The notes below the pieces were generated by a model. It did not search any database and was not told the origin of the DNA. It saw only the letters and a list, made by a program, of their open reading frames with translations. From Aquabacterium sp. A7-Y (GTDB lineage: Bacteria > Pseudomonadota > Gammaproteobacteria > Burkholderiales > Burkholderiaceae_C): DNA of 64,000 nt. Of this stretch, positions 22,757 through 31,730 are shown piece by piece. The stretch covers positions 124,001-188,000 of the forward strand of contig NZ_JAPFBW010000006.1 in assembly GCF_026153205.1 (NCBI RefSeq), written 5' to 3'. The translations under genes were made by a program, and so were the position numbers. Each line of letters begins with the position of its first letter. Within the stretch, counting starts at the first letter, position 1.

Positions 22757-23389
22757 ATGGACAGCCTGCTTGCCGCCGCCGCACCGCTGATGGTCAGCGC
22801 CTTCACGCTCTGGGGGGCGCCGGTCACCCGCCTGGAGATCGTTGCCTTCGTGCTGTCGGTCGCGATGGTGGCCTGCAACATCCGTGTGATCCCCTGGGGC
22901 TGGCCGCTGGCGATCGTCAGCTCGCTGCTGTACTACCTGCTGTTCTGGAAGTACGGCCTCTACGGCGACGCGGTGCTGCAGCTGTTTTTCGTCGTGGTGG
23001 CCTTCTGGGGCTGGTGGCAGTGGCTGCGCGGCCGCAGGGGGGACGGCTCCCCCTTGCGCGTTCACTCGATGTCCTGGGCGGGCCGCGCCCGGGTGGCCCT
23101 GTGTGTCGCCGCCGGCTGGCCGCTGCTGGGCCTCTACCTCGACCGCTACACCGACTCGACCGTGCCCTACTGGGACGCCTTTCCGACGGTGGCGAGCATC
23201 GCCGGGCAATTCCTGCTCGGGCGCAAGCTGGTCGAGAACTGGCCCACCTGGATCATCGTCAACACGGTTTGCGTCGCGCTGTTCGCCTACAAGGCGCTGT
23301 GGCTGACGGTGCTGCTCTACCTGCTGTTCATCGCGATGGCGGCGGTGGGCTGGAGAGCCTGGCGGCGGCTCGCCGCGGAGGCGAGCTGA
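22757..23389 (+). CDS. pnuC: Nicotinamide riboside transporter PnuC
   Basis: This 210-residue inner-membrane protein has about seven hydrophobic helices. The PnuC core is visible as WGWPLAIVSSLLYYLLFWKY and DAVLQLFFVVVAFWGWWQWL, with conserved Trp residues for pyridine stacking, and later LLGRKLVENWPTWIIVN. It lets nicotinamide riboside enter by facilitated diffusion, with trapping by phosphorylation. The start ATG giving MDSLLAAAA lies just after the ftsB terminator. Its stop overlaps the start of the kinase gene (TGATG), so uptake and phosphorylation are encoded together. Confidence 0.92.
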   Translation: MDSLLAAAAPLMVSAFTLWGAPVTRLEIVAFVLSVAMVACNIRVIPWGWPLAIVSSLLYYLLFWKYGLYGDAVLQLFFVVVAFWGWWQWLRGRRGDGSPLRVHSMSWAGRARVALCVAAGWPLLGLYLDRYTDSTVPYWDAFPTVASIAGQFLLGRKLVENWPTWIIVNTVCVALFAYKALWLTVLLYLLFIAMAAVGWRAWRRLAAEAS

Positions 23390-24045
23390 TGGGCCGGGTC
23401 GTCGCGGTGCTGGGCGCCGAAAGCACCGGCAAGACGGTGCTGGCCCAGGCCCTCGCGGCACGCCTGCGTCGCCACGGAGCCGACGCGGTCGCGGTGCCCG
23501 AATACCTGCGTGTGTTCTGCGACGCCCACGGCCGTACGCCGCGCGAGGACGAACAGCGCCATATCGCCGAGGAGCAGACCCGGGCCATCGCCACCGCGGC
23601 GGCCCGCCACGACATCGTGGTGGCCGACACGACGGCGCTGATGATCGCGGTCTACAGCGACTTCGTGTTCGGCGACCTGTCGCTCTATCCCTATGCCGAA
23701 GAGATGCAGGCCCAGGTCTCGCTGACCTTGCTGACCGGGCTGGACCTGCCCTGGGTGGCGGACGGGCTGCAGCGCGACGGCCCGCATGTGCGCGAAGCGG
23801 TCGACGTGAAGGTGCGTGCGGCCCTGCAGCGCGCCGGCGTGGCGCACAGCGTGGTCTACGGCGTCGGGGCGGCGCGGGAGGAGGCGGCCTGGCGGGTGGT
23901 CTGCCCGCTGCTGCCGCAGGGCGTGGCGGCGCCGGCCCCGGACGGGGCGTCGGCAGGCCCGGGCCACGTGTACTGCGCCGAATGCCTGGACGCGCGCTAC
24001 GAGCGCCTGTTCACCGGCCTGCTGCGCTCGCAGCCGCCGTCCTGA
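23389..24045 (+). CDS. NadR-like ribosylnicotinamide kinase (P-loop ATPase)
   Basis: This 218-residue P-loop protein has the Walker A GAESTGKTVLAQALAARL. VPEYLRVFCDAHGRTPREDE and VVADTTALMIAVYSD, with LTLLTGLDLPWVADGLQRDG, match the kinase domain of NadR. It lacks the N-terminal DNA-binding and adenylyltransferase domains of enterobacterial NadR. Paired with pnuC it would phosphorylate imported nicotinamide riboside to NMN. The last 50 residues contain CAECLDARYERLF, a tail of unknown role. Start and stop overlap with pnuC indicates translational coupling. Confidence 0.85.
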   Translation: MGRVVAVLGAESTGKTVLAQALAARLRRHGADAVAVPEYLRVFCDAHGRTPREDEQRHIAEEQTRAIATAAARHDIVVADTTALMIAVYSDFVFGDLSLYPYAEEMQAQVSLTLLTGLDLPWVADGLQRDGPHVREAVDVKVRAALQRAGVAHSVVYGVGAAREEAAWRVVCPLLPQGVAAPAPDGASAGPGHVYCAECLDARYERLFTGLLRSQPPS

Positions 24046-24064
24046 ACCGCGGCCGCCCGCGGCG

Positions 24065-25054
24065 CTACTGCATGCTGCTCGACGCCGGCGGATGATCGCG
24101 GTCCGGCGTGAACAGCCCGCCGACGTCGACCGGGTCGAAGTGGTAGTTCGCGCCGCAGAACTCGCAGCCGATCTCCACCCTGCCCTGCTCGCCGAGGATG
24201 TCATCGATCTCCTCGCGGCCCAGGCTCAGCAGCATGTTGCCGACGCGCTCGCGAGAGCAGGTACAGGCAAAGCGGGGCCCGTCCTCGCCGCGCTGCGGCT
24301 CGAAGCGGCGCAGGTCCTCTTCCCAGAACAGGCGGTGCAGGATGGTGTGGGCGTCCAGCGTCAGCAGTTCCTCGGGGCTCAGCGTGCTGGCGAGGTGGGC
24401 GATGCGGTTGAAACCTTCGCTGAGGCCGATGTCGTCCTCACGCTGGCGCGTGCCGGCCAGGTTGCCCTCCCCCTCGATGGGCAGGCGCTGGATCAGCAGG
24501 CCGGCGGCAATCTCGTCGTTGGCGGCCAGGATGAGCCGCGTGTCCAGCTGCTCGGACTGCAGCATGTAGTGCTCCAGCACCTCGCTGATGCGCTGCAGCG
24601 GCTCGCGCCGGTCGCCATGCAGCGGCACCACACCCTGGTAGGGCTGCTGGCCGGGGAACTTGTCCTTGGGGTCCAGCGTGATCGCACAGCGGCCCTGGCC
24701 GTGCACATTGACCATCGCCTCCAGCGCGGCCCCGGCCGGCACCTCGCCCACCACCTTCGCGGTGGCACGCAAGGTCAGGTCCGGCTGCACCTCGGCCACC
24801 GCGAGCTTGAGCGGTCCGTCGCCGGAGATCTGCAGCACCAGCGCGCCGTTGAACTTGATGTTGGCCTGCATCAGCACGCCGGCCGCGGCCATCTCGCCCA
24901 GCAGCTGGCGCACCGGCGCCGGGAAGGGGCCGCTCTGCTCGCGCCGCCGCAGGATGTCCTGCCAGGCATCGGTCAGCCTCACCAGCATGCCGCGCACGGG
25001 CAGCCCCTCGAACAGGAACTTGTGGAGCTCGCTGGGGATGGAGGAAGTGTTCAA
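24065..25054 (-). CDS. hslO: Redox-regulated chaperone Hsp33
   Basis: This 329-residue cytoplasmic holdase is switched on by oxidation. The zinc/redox centre is intact: CTC in FACTCSRERVGNML and CEFC in IGCEFCGANYHFDP. The N-terminal domain begins SELHKFLFEGLPVRGMLVRL. The best start is a TTG giving MNTSSIPSELHKF. No ATG or GTG lies close, and the frame remains open upstream through the next gene's tail. It lies on the minus strand 44 bp downstream of the carbonic anhydrase-like gene. Confidence 0.93.
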   Translation of the reverse strand: MNTSSIPSELHKFLFEGLPVRGMLVRLTDAWQDILRRREQSGPFPAPVRQLLGEMAAAGVLMQANIKFNGALVLQISGDGPLKLAVAEVQPDLTLRATAKVVGEVPAGAALEAMVNVHGQGRCAITLDPKDKFPGQQPYQGVVPLHGDRREPLQRISEVLEHYMLQSEQLDTRLILAANDEIAAGLLIQRLPIEGEGNLAGTRQREDDIGLSEGFNRIAHLASTLSPEELLTLDAHTILHRLFWEEDLRRFEPQRGEDGPRFACTCSRERVGNMLLSLGREEIDDILGEQGRVEIGCEFCGANYHFDPVDVGGLFTPDRDHPPASSSMQ

Positions 25055-25098
25055 AACGCGTGGGTCCTGTGGGGTCGTGGGGGTCGGTGGCGCCGGGC

Positions 25099-25623
25099 TC
25101 AACCCAGCTTCTTCAGCCCGGCCTTGAAGCGCCGGGCATTCTGGACATAGTGGGCGGCGCCCGCCTGAAAGGCGGCGATCTGCTCGGGCGAAAGCTGCTT
25201 CACCACCTTGGCCGGAACGCCGAGGATCATCGAGCCGTCGGGGAACTCCTTGCCCTCGGTGACCAGCGAGCCGGCGCCCACCAGGCAGTTGCGGCCGATC
25301 TTCGCACCGTTGAGCACCACCGCCTGGATGCCGATCAGCGAACCGTCGCCGATGCTGCATCCGTGCAGCATCACCTGGTGGCCCACCGTGACATTCTCGC
25401 CGATGTTCAACGGCTGGCCGTAATCGGCGTGCAGCACCGAATTGTCCTGCACATTGGAGTTGCGACCGATGCGGATCGTCTCGGTATCGCCGCGCACCAC
25501 GGTGCCGAACCAGACGCTGGCGTTTTCGGCCAGCTCGACCTTGCCGATCACGTCGGCGCTGTCGGCCACCCAGGCCGTGTCATGCAGTTGCGGGGCGTCG
25601 TCGCCCAACTGGTAGAGGGCCAT
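25099..25623 (-). CDS. Gamma-carbonic anhydrase-like protein (YrdA family)
   Basis: This 174-residue protein is mainly a left-handed beta-helix. Metal-ligand histidines sit in [10 protein letters not shown] and [16 protein letters not shown], the pattern of gamma-class carbonic anhydrases and YrdA/PaaY relatives. The end of the helix has [19 protein letters not shown]. Many YrdA members bind zinc without measurable carbonic anhydrase activity, so the reaction is uncertain. It is divergent from the DUF455 gene, with only 42 bp between the two starts. Confidence 0.9.
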   Translation of the reverse strand: MALYQLGDDAPQLHDTAWVADSADVIGKVELAENASVWFGTVVRGDTETIRIGRNSNVQDNSVLHADYGQPLNIGENVTVGHQVMLHGCSIGDGSLIGIQAVVLNGAKIGRNCLVGAGSLVTEGKEFPDGSMILGVPAKVVKQLSPEQIAAFQAGAAHYVQNARRFKAGLKKLG

Positions 25624-25652
25624 GATGAAAATGTCTCCGGTCGCCGAGGAGC

Positions 25653-25658
25653 CATAAT
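25653..25658 (+). promoter_or_regulatory. Candidate -10 (CATAAT) directly before the DUF455 gene
   Basis: The hexamer CATAAT is followed by 7 nt and the ATG at 25666. If it is a true -10, transcription starts at or within a base or two of the start codon, giving a leaderless mRNA. The 42-bp gap to the divergent gene leaves little room for any other arrangement. Confidence 0.45.
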
Positions 25659-25665
25659 TTTAGAG

Positions 25666-26475
25666 ATGAAGCTTCGCACCCGCGCCCTGCACCTCCTTAC
25701 CCTGGCCGACCCCGCGGACAAGGCGGCCGGCACGCGCGCGCTGTGGGAGGCCTGCAACGCCGGCCTGGCCCCGGATCCAGACGACGAGATCACCGAGCCG
25801 CCGGCCCTGCCCGGCCGCCCCCTGCGGCCCGCACTCGTGCCGGCCGACGCGGTGCCGCGCCGCTCGCCCTTCACCACCGAGGGCCGGGCGGCCCTGCTGC
25901 ATGCCATCGCCCACATCGAGTTCAACGCGATCAACCTCGCGCTGGACGCGGTCTGGCGCTTCGCCGGCATGCCGGACGCCTTCTACCGCGACTGGCTGCG
26001 GGTGGCGAGCGAGGAGGCGCTGCATTTCTCGCTGCTGCGCGCGCACCTGGGCACGCTCGGCCACGACTACGGCGACTTCGACGCCCACAACGGCCTGTGG
26101 GCCATGACCGAGCGCACCCGCCACGATGTCGTCGCACGCATGGCGCTGGTGCCGCGCACGCTCGAAGCCCGCGGGCTGGACGCGACGCCGCAGATCCAGG
26201 CCAAGCTGCGCAAGGCGGGCGACCTGCACGCGGTGGAGATCCTCGACATCATCCTGCGCGACGAAGTCGGCCACGTCGCGGTCGGCAACCACTGGTACCG
26301 CTGGCTGTGCGAATGCCGGGGGCTGGACCCGATCGCGCTCTACCCCGAGCTGGTGACGCGCTACGAGGCGCCGCGGCTGCGGCCGCCCTTCAACCTGGAG
26401 GCGCGGCGTGCGGCCGGCTTCAGCCCTGCGGAGCTGGATGAGCTGCAGCGCTCGGCAGCGCCGCCGCGGGGCTGA
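25666..26475 (+). CDS. DUF455 ferritin-like protein
   Basis: This 269-residue protein has a four-helix ferritin-like diiron fold. Putative iron-ligand motifs are HIEFNAINLALDAVW, EEALHFSLL and ILDIILRDEVGHVAVGNHW. The family is distantly related to the tRNA hydroxylase MiaE and other diiron proteins, but its own reaction is not established. The ATG follows a -10-like hexamer by 7 nt with no ribosome-binding site. It is convergent with marC (14-bp gap). Confidence 0.88.
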   Translation: MKLRTRALHLLTLADPADKAAGTRALWEACNAGLAPDPDDEITEPPALPGRPLRPALVPADAVPRRSPFTTEGRAALLHAIAHIEFNAINLALDAVWRFAGMPDAFYRDWLRVASEEALHFSLLRAHLGTLGHDYGDFDAHNGLWAMTERTRHDVVARMALVPRTLEARGLDATPQIQAKLRKAGDLHAVEILDIILRDEVGHVAVGNHWYRWLCECRGLDPIALYPELVTRYEAPRLRPPFNLEARRAAGFSPAELDELQRSAAPPRG

Positions 26476-26489
26476 GGCAGGCCGGCGGC

Positions 26490-27083
26490 TCAGTCGAAGA
26501 AGTAGCGCTTGAGCCCCGCCAGGATCATCTCGACCGAGATGGCCGTCAGCACCAGCCCCATCAGCTTCTCCACCGCGCTCACCACCGAGTCGCCGAGCAG
26601 GTGGCGGATGCGGTCCGCCGACAGCAGCACCGCGCCCGAGACCACCATCACGACGGTCAGCGCGGCCACCCATTCCACCATGCGGTCCGGCTGGCGCGAG
26701 GCCAGCAGCAGCACCGTGGCCATCGCCGAGGGCCCGGCCATCAGCGGCACCGCGAGAGGGAAGATGAAGGGCTCGCGATCGTCCTCGGACGCGTAGATGG
26801 ATTCGCCGTGCGCAAAGATCATGCGGATCGCGATCATCAGCAGGATCACACCGCCGGCGACCTCCAGCGAGCGCTCCGACAGGTGCATCAGCCTGAGGAA
26901 GCCCTGGCCGGCGAACATGAAACCCAGCAGCACGCCGAAAGCCAGCAGCACCTCGCGCAGCGCGACCCGGCGGCGCCGCTGCGGCGCCACCCGGCGCATC
27001 ACCGCGATGAAGATCGGCAGGCTGCCGAAGGGGTCGAGCACCAGCAGCAGCAGGATGAAGGCGGAGACGAAGGTGTGGTCCAT
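26490..27083 (-). CDS. MarC family integral membrane protein
   Basis: This 197-residue protein has six predicted membrane helices. Family features are LLLLVLDPFGSLPIFIAVM at the N-terminus, VAGGVILLMIAIRMIF and the PLAVPLMAGPSAMATVLLL loop. The MarC/YchE family is annotated as NAAT amino-acid transporters, but function is unproven, and MarC is not itself a multidrug resistance protein. The ATG (MDHTFVSAF) is used. The longer open frame upstream is not membrane-like, and CAGAAT lies 7 nt before this ATG. Confidence 0.9.
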   Translation of the reverse strand: MDHTFVSAFILLLLVLDPFGSLPIFIAVMRRVAPQRRRRVALREVLLAFGVLLGFMFAGQGFLRLMHLSERSLEVAGGVILLMIAIRMIFAHGESIYASEDDREPFIFPLAVPLMAGPSAMATVLLLASRQPDRMVEWVAALTVVMVVSGAVLLSADRIRHLLGDSVVSAVEKLMGLVLTAISVEMILAGLKRYFFD

Positions 27084-27090
27084 GCGCGGA

Positions 27091-27096
27091 ATTCTG
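27091..27096 (-). promoter_or_regulatory. Candidate -10 (CAGAAT) directly before marC
   Basis: On the minus strand CAGAAT is followed by TCCGCGC and then the ATG. The 7-nt spacing matches the other leaderless-type starts of this window. Confidence 0.4.
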
Positions 27097-27207
27097 GCAT
27101 CCGGTCCGTGAATCTGGCACGCGGCGGCGGGCTTGTTCGGGGGACCGCCGGGGCCGTGAGCTGTTAGGCTGCTTCCGACACCGTCTCCGCCCTTTGCCCT
27201 GCCCGCC

Positions 27208-29577
27208 GTGCGTGCCAGCCTCAAGTTCAAGCTTTCGTTTGCCGTCGCCGCGCTGGCCGTGACGCTCGGTGCCCTGGCGGGCTGGCTGCAGCGCGAGCAC
27301 ATGAGCCAGGACTACCTGCAGCTGATCGAAGGCCAGCAGCAGTCGCTCACCATCGCGACCGCCGATGCGCTGGCCGAGAAGCTGCAGATGCAGCTGCGCC
27401 TGCTGCAGCGCTCGGCCGAGACGCTGCGCGCCGCGCCGCTCGGGTCGGCGGCAGCCGCCCAGGCGGCCTTGCAGCCACTGGCCCCGGCGCAGACCCTCTT
27501 TTCCAGCCTCTACCTGGTCGGGCGGGACGGCCACCTGATCGGCGGACAAGTGGGCGGCACGGTTCCCGCCGGGGTCGACCTGAGCGACCGCGAGTACTTC
27601 CGCATCGCCCTCGATGCCGGGGAAGCCAATATCTCCGCGCCGCTGATCAGCCGGGTCAGCGGTCGCCCCGCGGTGCTGATGGCGGCCCCGGTGATGGGCG
27701 CCGAGGGCAGCGTGCGGGCCGTGCTGGTCGGGTCGCTGGACCTGCAGAACCCCAACGCCCTCGGCGCGCTGAGCCACGCCAAGGTCGGCAAGACCGGGTA
27801 CTTCGCGGTTGTCACGCGGGGCGCCAACCCGGTCTACGTCATGCACCCCGAACCCGCCCGGGTGTTGAGTCCGGCAAGGCCGCTCGAAACCACACGCTCG
27901 ACAGCCCCCCTGGCCGCAAGCCCTGCCGCTCGCGGCGCCGTCGCCACAAGTGGCGGCGGCGATGCCATCGTGACCCGCCACTACATCAAGAGCGTCAACT
28001 GGGAGGTGCAGGCGCTGCTGCCGGCCGCCGAGGCGCTCGCACCGCTGCAGCAGGCACGCGCCGCGCAGTTGCGCGAGACCATGGTGCTGGCCTTGTGTTT
28101 CGCCGCCCTGGTCTGGGCCTGCACCTGGTGGCTGCTGCGCCCGCTGGGTGCGCTCGGCCGCACCATGCGCGCGCTGCGCGAGGGCAGCACGCGTCTGCCG
28201 GGCAGGACGCTGCGGCGCCGCGACGACGAGATCGGCGACGTGACGCGCGAGTTCGTCGGCCTGATGCAGCAGCTGCGCTCGGGCACCGCCGAGCTGGAGG
28301 CGGCGAACCGCGCGCTGCAGCACAGCGAGGAGCGCGTGCGCAGCATCCTGACGCACGCCCCCGACGCCTTCGTCGGCATCTCCGTCGAGGGCCGGATCAA
28401 CGCCTGGAACCAGCGCGCCGAAGCCACCTTCGGCTGGTCCGCCGCCGAGGCCATCGGGCGCGACTTCGATGAACTGCTGATCCCGCCGGCACAGCGCCCG
28501 GCCCGGGCCGATTGCCTGGCGGTGCTGCGAGGCGCCGGCGAAGGGCCGGCGAGGTGCGAGCGTTATGAAATCACGACGTTGCACCGCGACGGCCACGAGA
28601 TCCCGGTGGAGCTGTCACTGGCCTCGGTGACCCAGGGCGACAGCCATGTCAGCCTGGCCTTCCTGCACGACATCAGCGAGCGCCGGCAGGCGCAGCAGCT
28701 GCTGGCCGACAAGGAGAGGCGGCTGCGCGCGATCACCGACAACCTGCCGGTGCTGATCGGCTACATCGACCGGGACCGGCGCTACGCCTTCACCAACGAA
28801 ACCTACCGCCGCTGGCTGGGCGTGCCGCCCGAGAGCATGCTGGGACGCAAGGTCGAGGACGCAATCGGCTGCGAGCTGTACGAAGAACGCCGCCAGCACC
28901 TGGAGGGTGCGCTCGCCGGCGAGCGGGCGAGCTTCGAGACCCACTCGGTGCTGGGCGGCGTCCCGCGCTACCTGCGCATCGACTATGTGCCCGATGTCGA
29001 CGCCGACGGGCAGGTGGCCGGCGTCTACACCCTCAGCACCGACATCACCGGCCAGAAGGAGGTCGAGGCCCGCCTGAGCCAGCTGGCGCGCTCGGACACC
29101 CTCACCGGGCTGCCCAACCGCTACGAGTTCGAGCGCCGGCTCCAGGAGGCCATGGCGCGCTGCCGGCGCACGCTGCAGCCCATGGCGCTGCTGTATCTCG
29201 ACGTCGACAAGTTCAAGAGCATCAACGACAGCCTCGGACACGCGGCCGGCGACGAGGTGTTGAAGGAGTTCGCGCAACGCCTGAAAGCGGCCTTGCGCGG
29301 CACCGACACCGTCGCGCGCCTGTCGGGCGACGAGTTCGTCATCGTCCTCGAAGGGCTGCGCGGACGCGACGAGTCGCAGTTCGTCGCGCGCAAGATCGTC
29401 GGCACCGTGCGCAAGCCCTTCGACGTCCAGGGACGCGAGCTCGAGGTCACGACCAGCATCGGCATCGCCCTCTACGAGGGCGGCCCGCTGCCCGAACAGG
29501 AGCTGCTGGCGCGCGCCGACGAAGCGCTGTACGTGGCGAAAAAGGCCGGCCGCGACCGTTTCCACGTGGCCGGCTGA
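27208..29577 (+). CDS. Membrane diguanylate cyclase with sensor, HAMP-like, two PAS and GGDEF domains
   Basis: This 789-residue protein starts at a GTG. Residues 10-28 form a first membrane helix, residues about 30-285 a periplasmic dCache-like sensor (LYLVGRDGHLIGGQ, DREYFRIALDAGEANIS), and about 292-312 a second helix, followed by a HAMP-like linker. Two PAS domains follow (ILTHAPDAFVGISVEGRINAW and ITDNLPVLIGYIDRDRRYAF), then a cyclase domain with DTLTGLPNRYEFERRL, DVDKFKSINDSLGHAAGDE and the A-site SGDEF. The I-site RGTD lies five residues before it. Ser in the first A-site position is tolerated in active cyclases. It would make cyclic di-GMP in response to an external ligand. There is no EAL domain. 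Confidence 0.92.
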   Translation: MRASLKFKLSFAVAALAVTLGALAGWLQREHMSQDYLQLIEGQQQSLTIATADALAEKLQMQLRLLQRSAETLRAAPLGSAAAAQAALQPLAPAQTLFSSLYLVGRDGHLIGGQVGGTVPAGVDLSDREYFRIALDAGEANISAPLISRVSGRPAVLMAAPVMGAEGSVRAVLVGSLDLQNPNALGALSHAKVGKTGYFAVVTRGANPVYVMHPEPARVLSPARPLETTRSTAPLAASPAARGAVATSGGGDAIVTRHYIKSVNWEVQALLPAAEALAPLQQARAAQLRETMVLALCFAALVWACTWWLLRPLGALGRTMRALREGSTRLPGRTLRRRDDEIGDVTREFVGLMQQLRSGTAELEAANRALQHSEERVRSILTHAPDAFVGISVEGRINAWNQRAEATFGWSAAEAIGRDFDELLIPPAQRPARADCLAVLRGAGEGPARCERYEITTLHRDGHEIPVELSLASVTQGDSHVSLAFLHDISERRQAQQLLADKERRLRAITDNLPVLIGYIDRDRRYAFTNETYRRWLGVPPESMLGRKVEDAIGCELYEERRQHLEGALAGERASFETHSVLGGVPRYLRIDYVPDVDADGQVAGVYTLSTDITGQKEVEARLSQLARSDTLTGLPNRYEFERRLQEAMARCRRTLQPMALLYLDVDKFKSINDSLGHAAGDEVLKEFAQRLKAALRGTDTVARLSGDEFVIVLEGLRGRDESQFVARKIVGTVRKPFDVQGRELEVTTSIGIALYEGGPLPEQELLARADEALYVAKKAGRDRFHVAG

Positions 29578-29598
29578 GGCACCGCCCCAGGCCGCGGC

Positions 29599-30498
29599 TC
29601 AGCCGCGCGGGTGGTGCAAGGCGTGCAGGATCTTCAGGCGCTCGCGCGCCACGTGGGTGTAGATCTGGGTGGTGGAGATGTCGGCATGGCCCAGCAGCAT
29701 CTGCACCGCGCGCAGGTCGGCGCCATGGTTGAGCAGGTGGGTCGCGAAGGCATGCCGCAGCGTGTGCGGCGAGATCGGCACCCGGATGCCGGCCTGGAGC
29801 GCGTATTTCTTGATCAGGTTCCAGAACATCTGGCGCGTCATCGCGTCGCCCCGCACCGTGACGAACAGCGCCTCGCTGCTGCGCGCGCCCAGGATGGCGC
29901 CGCGCCCGGCGGCGAGGTAGCGGCGCAGCCAGGCATGCGCCTCCTCGCCGAAAGGCACCAGGCGCTCCTTGCTGCCCTTGCCCATCACGCGCAGCGCGCC
30001 CTCGTCCAGCCCCAGGTGCACGGTCTTGAGCGTCACCAGCTCACTGACCCGCAGGCCACTCGCATACATCAGCTCCAGCATGGTGCGGTCGCGCAGGCCC
30101 AGCTCGGTCGCGACGTCCGGCGCGGCCAGCAGATCCTCGACCTGCTGCTCGCTCAAGGTTTTCGGCACCCGCATCGGCTGTTTCGCGGTGCTGAGCCTGA
30201 GCGTGGGGTCGGCGCTGACGAGATGCTCCCGCAGCGCCCAGCGGAAATAGCGCCGGAACACCGCGAGGCGCCGGTTGGCCGAGGTCGCCTTGGTACCGGC
30301 CCGGTGCACCGCATAGCCCAGCAGGTCGACCTCGGTGCTGGCGTCCAGCGCCTTGCCCTGCTCGCCCGCCAGCCACTGCACATAGAGCGAAAGGTCGCGC
30401 CGATAGGCGGCCAGCGTGTTGGCCGACAAGCCTTCCTCGATCCACACGGCGTCGATGAAGCGGTCGATGGAGGCCTGGCTCTGCTGCAGTGCGGACAT
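29599..30498 (-). CDS. xerD: Tyrosine recombinase XerD
   Basis: This 299-residue recombinase resolves chromosome dimers at dif together with XerC. The N-terminal SAM-like arm-binding domain contains GLSANTLAAYRRDLSLY. The catalytic domain has Arg in ASGLRVSELVTL, Lys in GKGSKERLVP, HTLRHAFATHLL, then LGHADISTTQIYTHV with the nucleophile Tyr. Sequence character fits XerD better than XerC or a phage integrase, and no phage genes lie nearby. The ATG (MSALQQSQAS) is used in place of an upstream TTG. It is convergent with the GGDEF gene. Confidence 0.93.
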   Translation of the reverse strand: MSALQQSQASIDRFIDAVWIEEGLSANTLAAYRRDLSLYVQWLAGEQGKALDASTEVDLLGYAVHRAGTKATSANRRLAVFRRYFRWALREHLVSADPTLRLSTAKQPMRVPKTLSEQQVEDLLAAPDVATELGLRDRTMLELMYASGLRVSELVTLKTVHLGLDEGALRVMGKGSKERLVPFGEEAHAWLRRYLAAGRGAILGARSSEALFVTVRGDAMTRQMFWNLIKKYALQAGIRVPISPHTLRHAFATHLLNHGADLRAVQMLLGHADISTTQIYTHVARERLKILHALHHPRG

Positions 30499-30522
30499 GA
30501 GAGACGGCAACAAACAACAAGG

Positions 30523-30553
30523 AAAAAGCCACCGGCCCGGCGGGGCGGTGGCT
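30523..30553 (-). terminator. Rho-independent terminator of the Bug-type gene
   Basis: Arms AGCCACCG (30527-30534) and CGGTGGCT (30546-30553) form an 8-bp stem with a GC-rich loop. The A-run on its left (30523-30527) reads as a U-tract on the minus strand. It sits 19 bp beyond the stop of the minus-strand Bug gene and before xerD. Confidence 0.72.
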
Positions 30554-30572
30554 GGTCTGGGGCCCGCGAAGC

Positions 30573-31547
30573 TTAGTCGAGCTTGAGCTTCTGCTGCTCG
30601 ACCACCTTCTTGTAGACCTCGAACTCGGTCTTGGTCTGGGCCGTGAACTCCTGGGGCGTGTTGGCGACGATCAGCGAGCCGGTGTCCTCGATGCGCTTCT
30701 TGACCTCCGGCAACTCGACCGTCTTCTTGACCGCAGCGTACACCTTGTCCACCACCTCCTTGGGCAGGTTCTTGGGCGCATGGATCCCGTAGTAGGCCAT
30801 GCGGTTCACCGGCTCCAGGCCGACTTCCTTGAAGGTCGGCACATTCGGCAGCACCGCCAGGCGCTGCGGCGCCGCGACGACGATGGGGATCAGGCGGCCG
30901 TCCTTGATGAAAGGCAGCGCGGAGGGCAGGTTGTCGAAGATCATCGGCACCTGGCCGGCCACCGTGTCGTTGAGCGCCGGGCCGGCGCCGCGGTAGGGGA
31001 TGTGGGTCACGAAGGTGCCCGACAGCTGCTTGTACAGCTCCATCTGCAGGTGGCCGATGCCGCCGGTGCCCGAGCTGGAGTAGCTGTACTTGCCGGGGTT
31101 CTTCTTCAGCTCGGCGACGAAACTCTTGTAGTCCTTGGCCGGGAAGGACGGGTGCACCGCGATCACGTTGGGCGTGGCCGCGATATTGATGATGGACGTG
31201 AAGTCCGTCAGCGGGTTGTAGGGCGTCTTGGGGTTGATCGCGGGGTTCGACGCGGTGGTCGAGACCGTCGCCACGCCCAGTGTGTAGCCGTCCGGCTGGG
31301 CCCGCGCAATCTCGCCGGCGCCGATGATGCCGCCGCCCCCCGCCTTGTTCTCCACCACCATGGTCTGGCCGAGCGCAGGCTGGATCTTGTCGGCCACCAC
31401 GCGGGCGATGATGTCCGTGGTGCCGCCTGGGGCGAAGGGCACCACGAGGCGCACCGGCTTGGCCGGGTAAGCCTGGGCCCAGGCTTGGCCACCGGCCGCC
31501 AAGGCGAGCGGCATCGAGAGAACGGCCAAGAGGTGTCTACGCTGCAT
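30573..31547 (-). CDS. Bug family tripartite tricarboxylate transporter solute-binding protein
   Basis: This 324-residue periplasmic protein of the Bug (TctC-like) family is massively expanded in Burkholderiales. A signal peptide (LLAVLSMPLALAAGGQAWAQ) is followed by YPAKPVRLVVPFAPGGTTDI, the ligand-pocket signature, then VVENKAGGGGIIGA, SYSSSGTGGIGHLQ, THIPYRGAGPALND and VPTFKEVGL. It would bind a carboxylate for a TctAB permease, but no permease is adjacent, as is usual for orphan Bugs. The ATG giving MQRRHLLAV has GGAG upstream. The divergent AEC transporter gene lies 242 bp away. Confidence 0.93.
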   Translation of the reverse strand: MQRRHLLAVLSMPLALAAGGQAWAQAYPAKPVRLVVPFAPGGTTDIIARVVADKIQPALGQTMVVENKAGGGGIIGAGEIARAQPDGYTLGVATVSTTASNPAINPKTPYNPLTDFTSIINIAATPNVIAVHPSFPAKDYKSFVAELKKNPGKYSYSSSGTGGIGHLQMELYKQLSGTFVTHIPYRGAGPALNDTVAGQVPMIFDNLPSALPFIKDGRLIPIVVAAPQRLAVLPNVPTFKEVGLEPVNRMAYYGIHAPKNLPKEVVDKVYAAVKKTVELPEVKKRIEDTGSLIVANTPQEFTAQTKTEFEVYKKVVEQQKLKLD

Positions 31548-31730
31548 ACCAAAATCTCCAAGGTGAGGATTCACGAACCCGGGGGGCACCGCGAGCCGGC
31601 TCGGCCCGTGACTGCACCACGACGGTTTCGCCGCATCCTAGCCGCCTTCGAGCGGCCAGGGCGTGACGGGCATTCACGCGCCTTGGCCGTATGCTGGAAT
31701 ACGCATGCACCTTCAGGGATTGTGGGAACT

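Noticed and set aside
29339-29353. Degenerate GGDEF (SGDEF) suggesting an inactive cyclase in the PAS protein
   Set aside because: Ser in the first position is compatible with activity, and the metal-binding and I-site residues are present.
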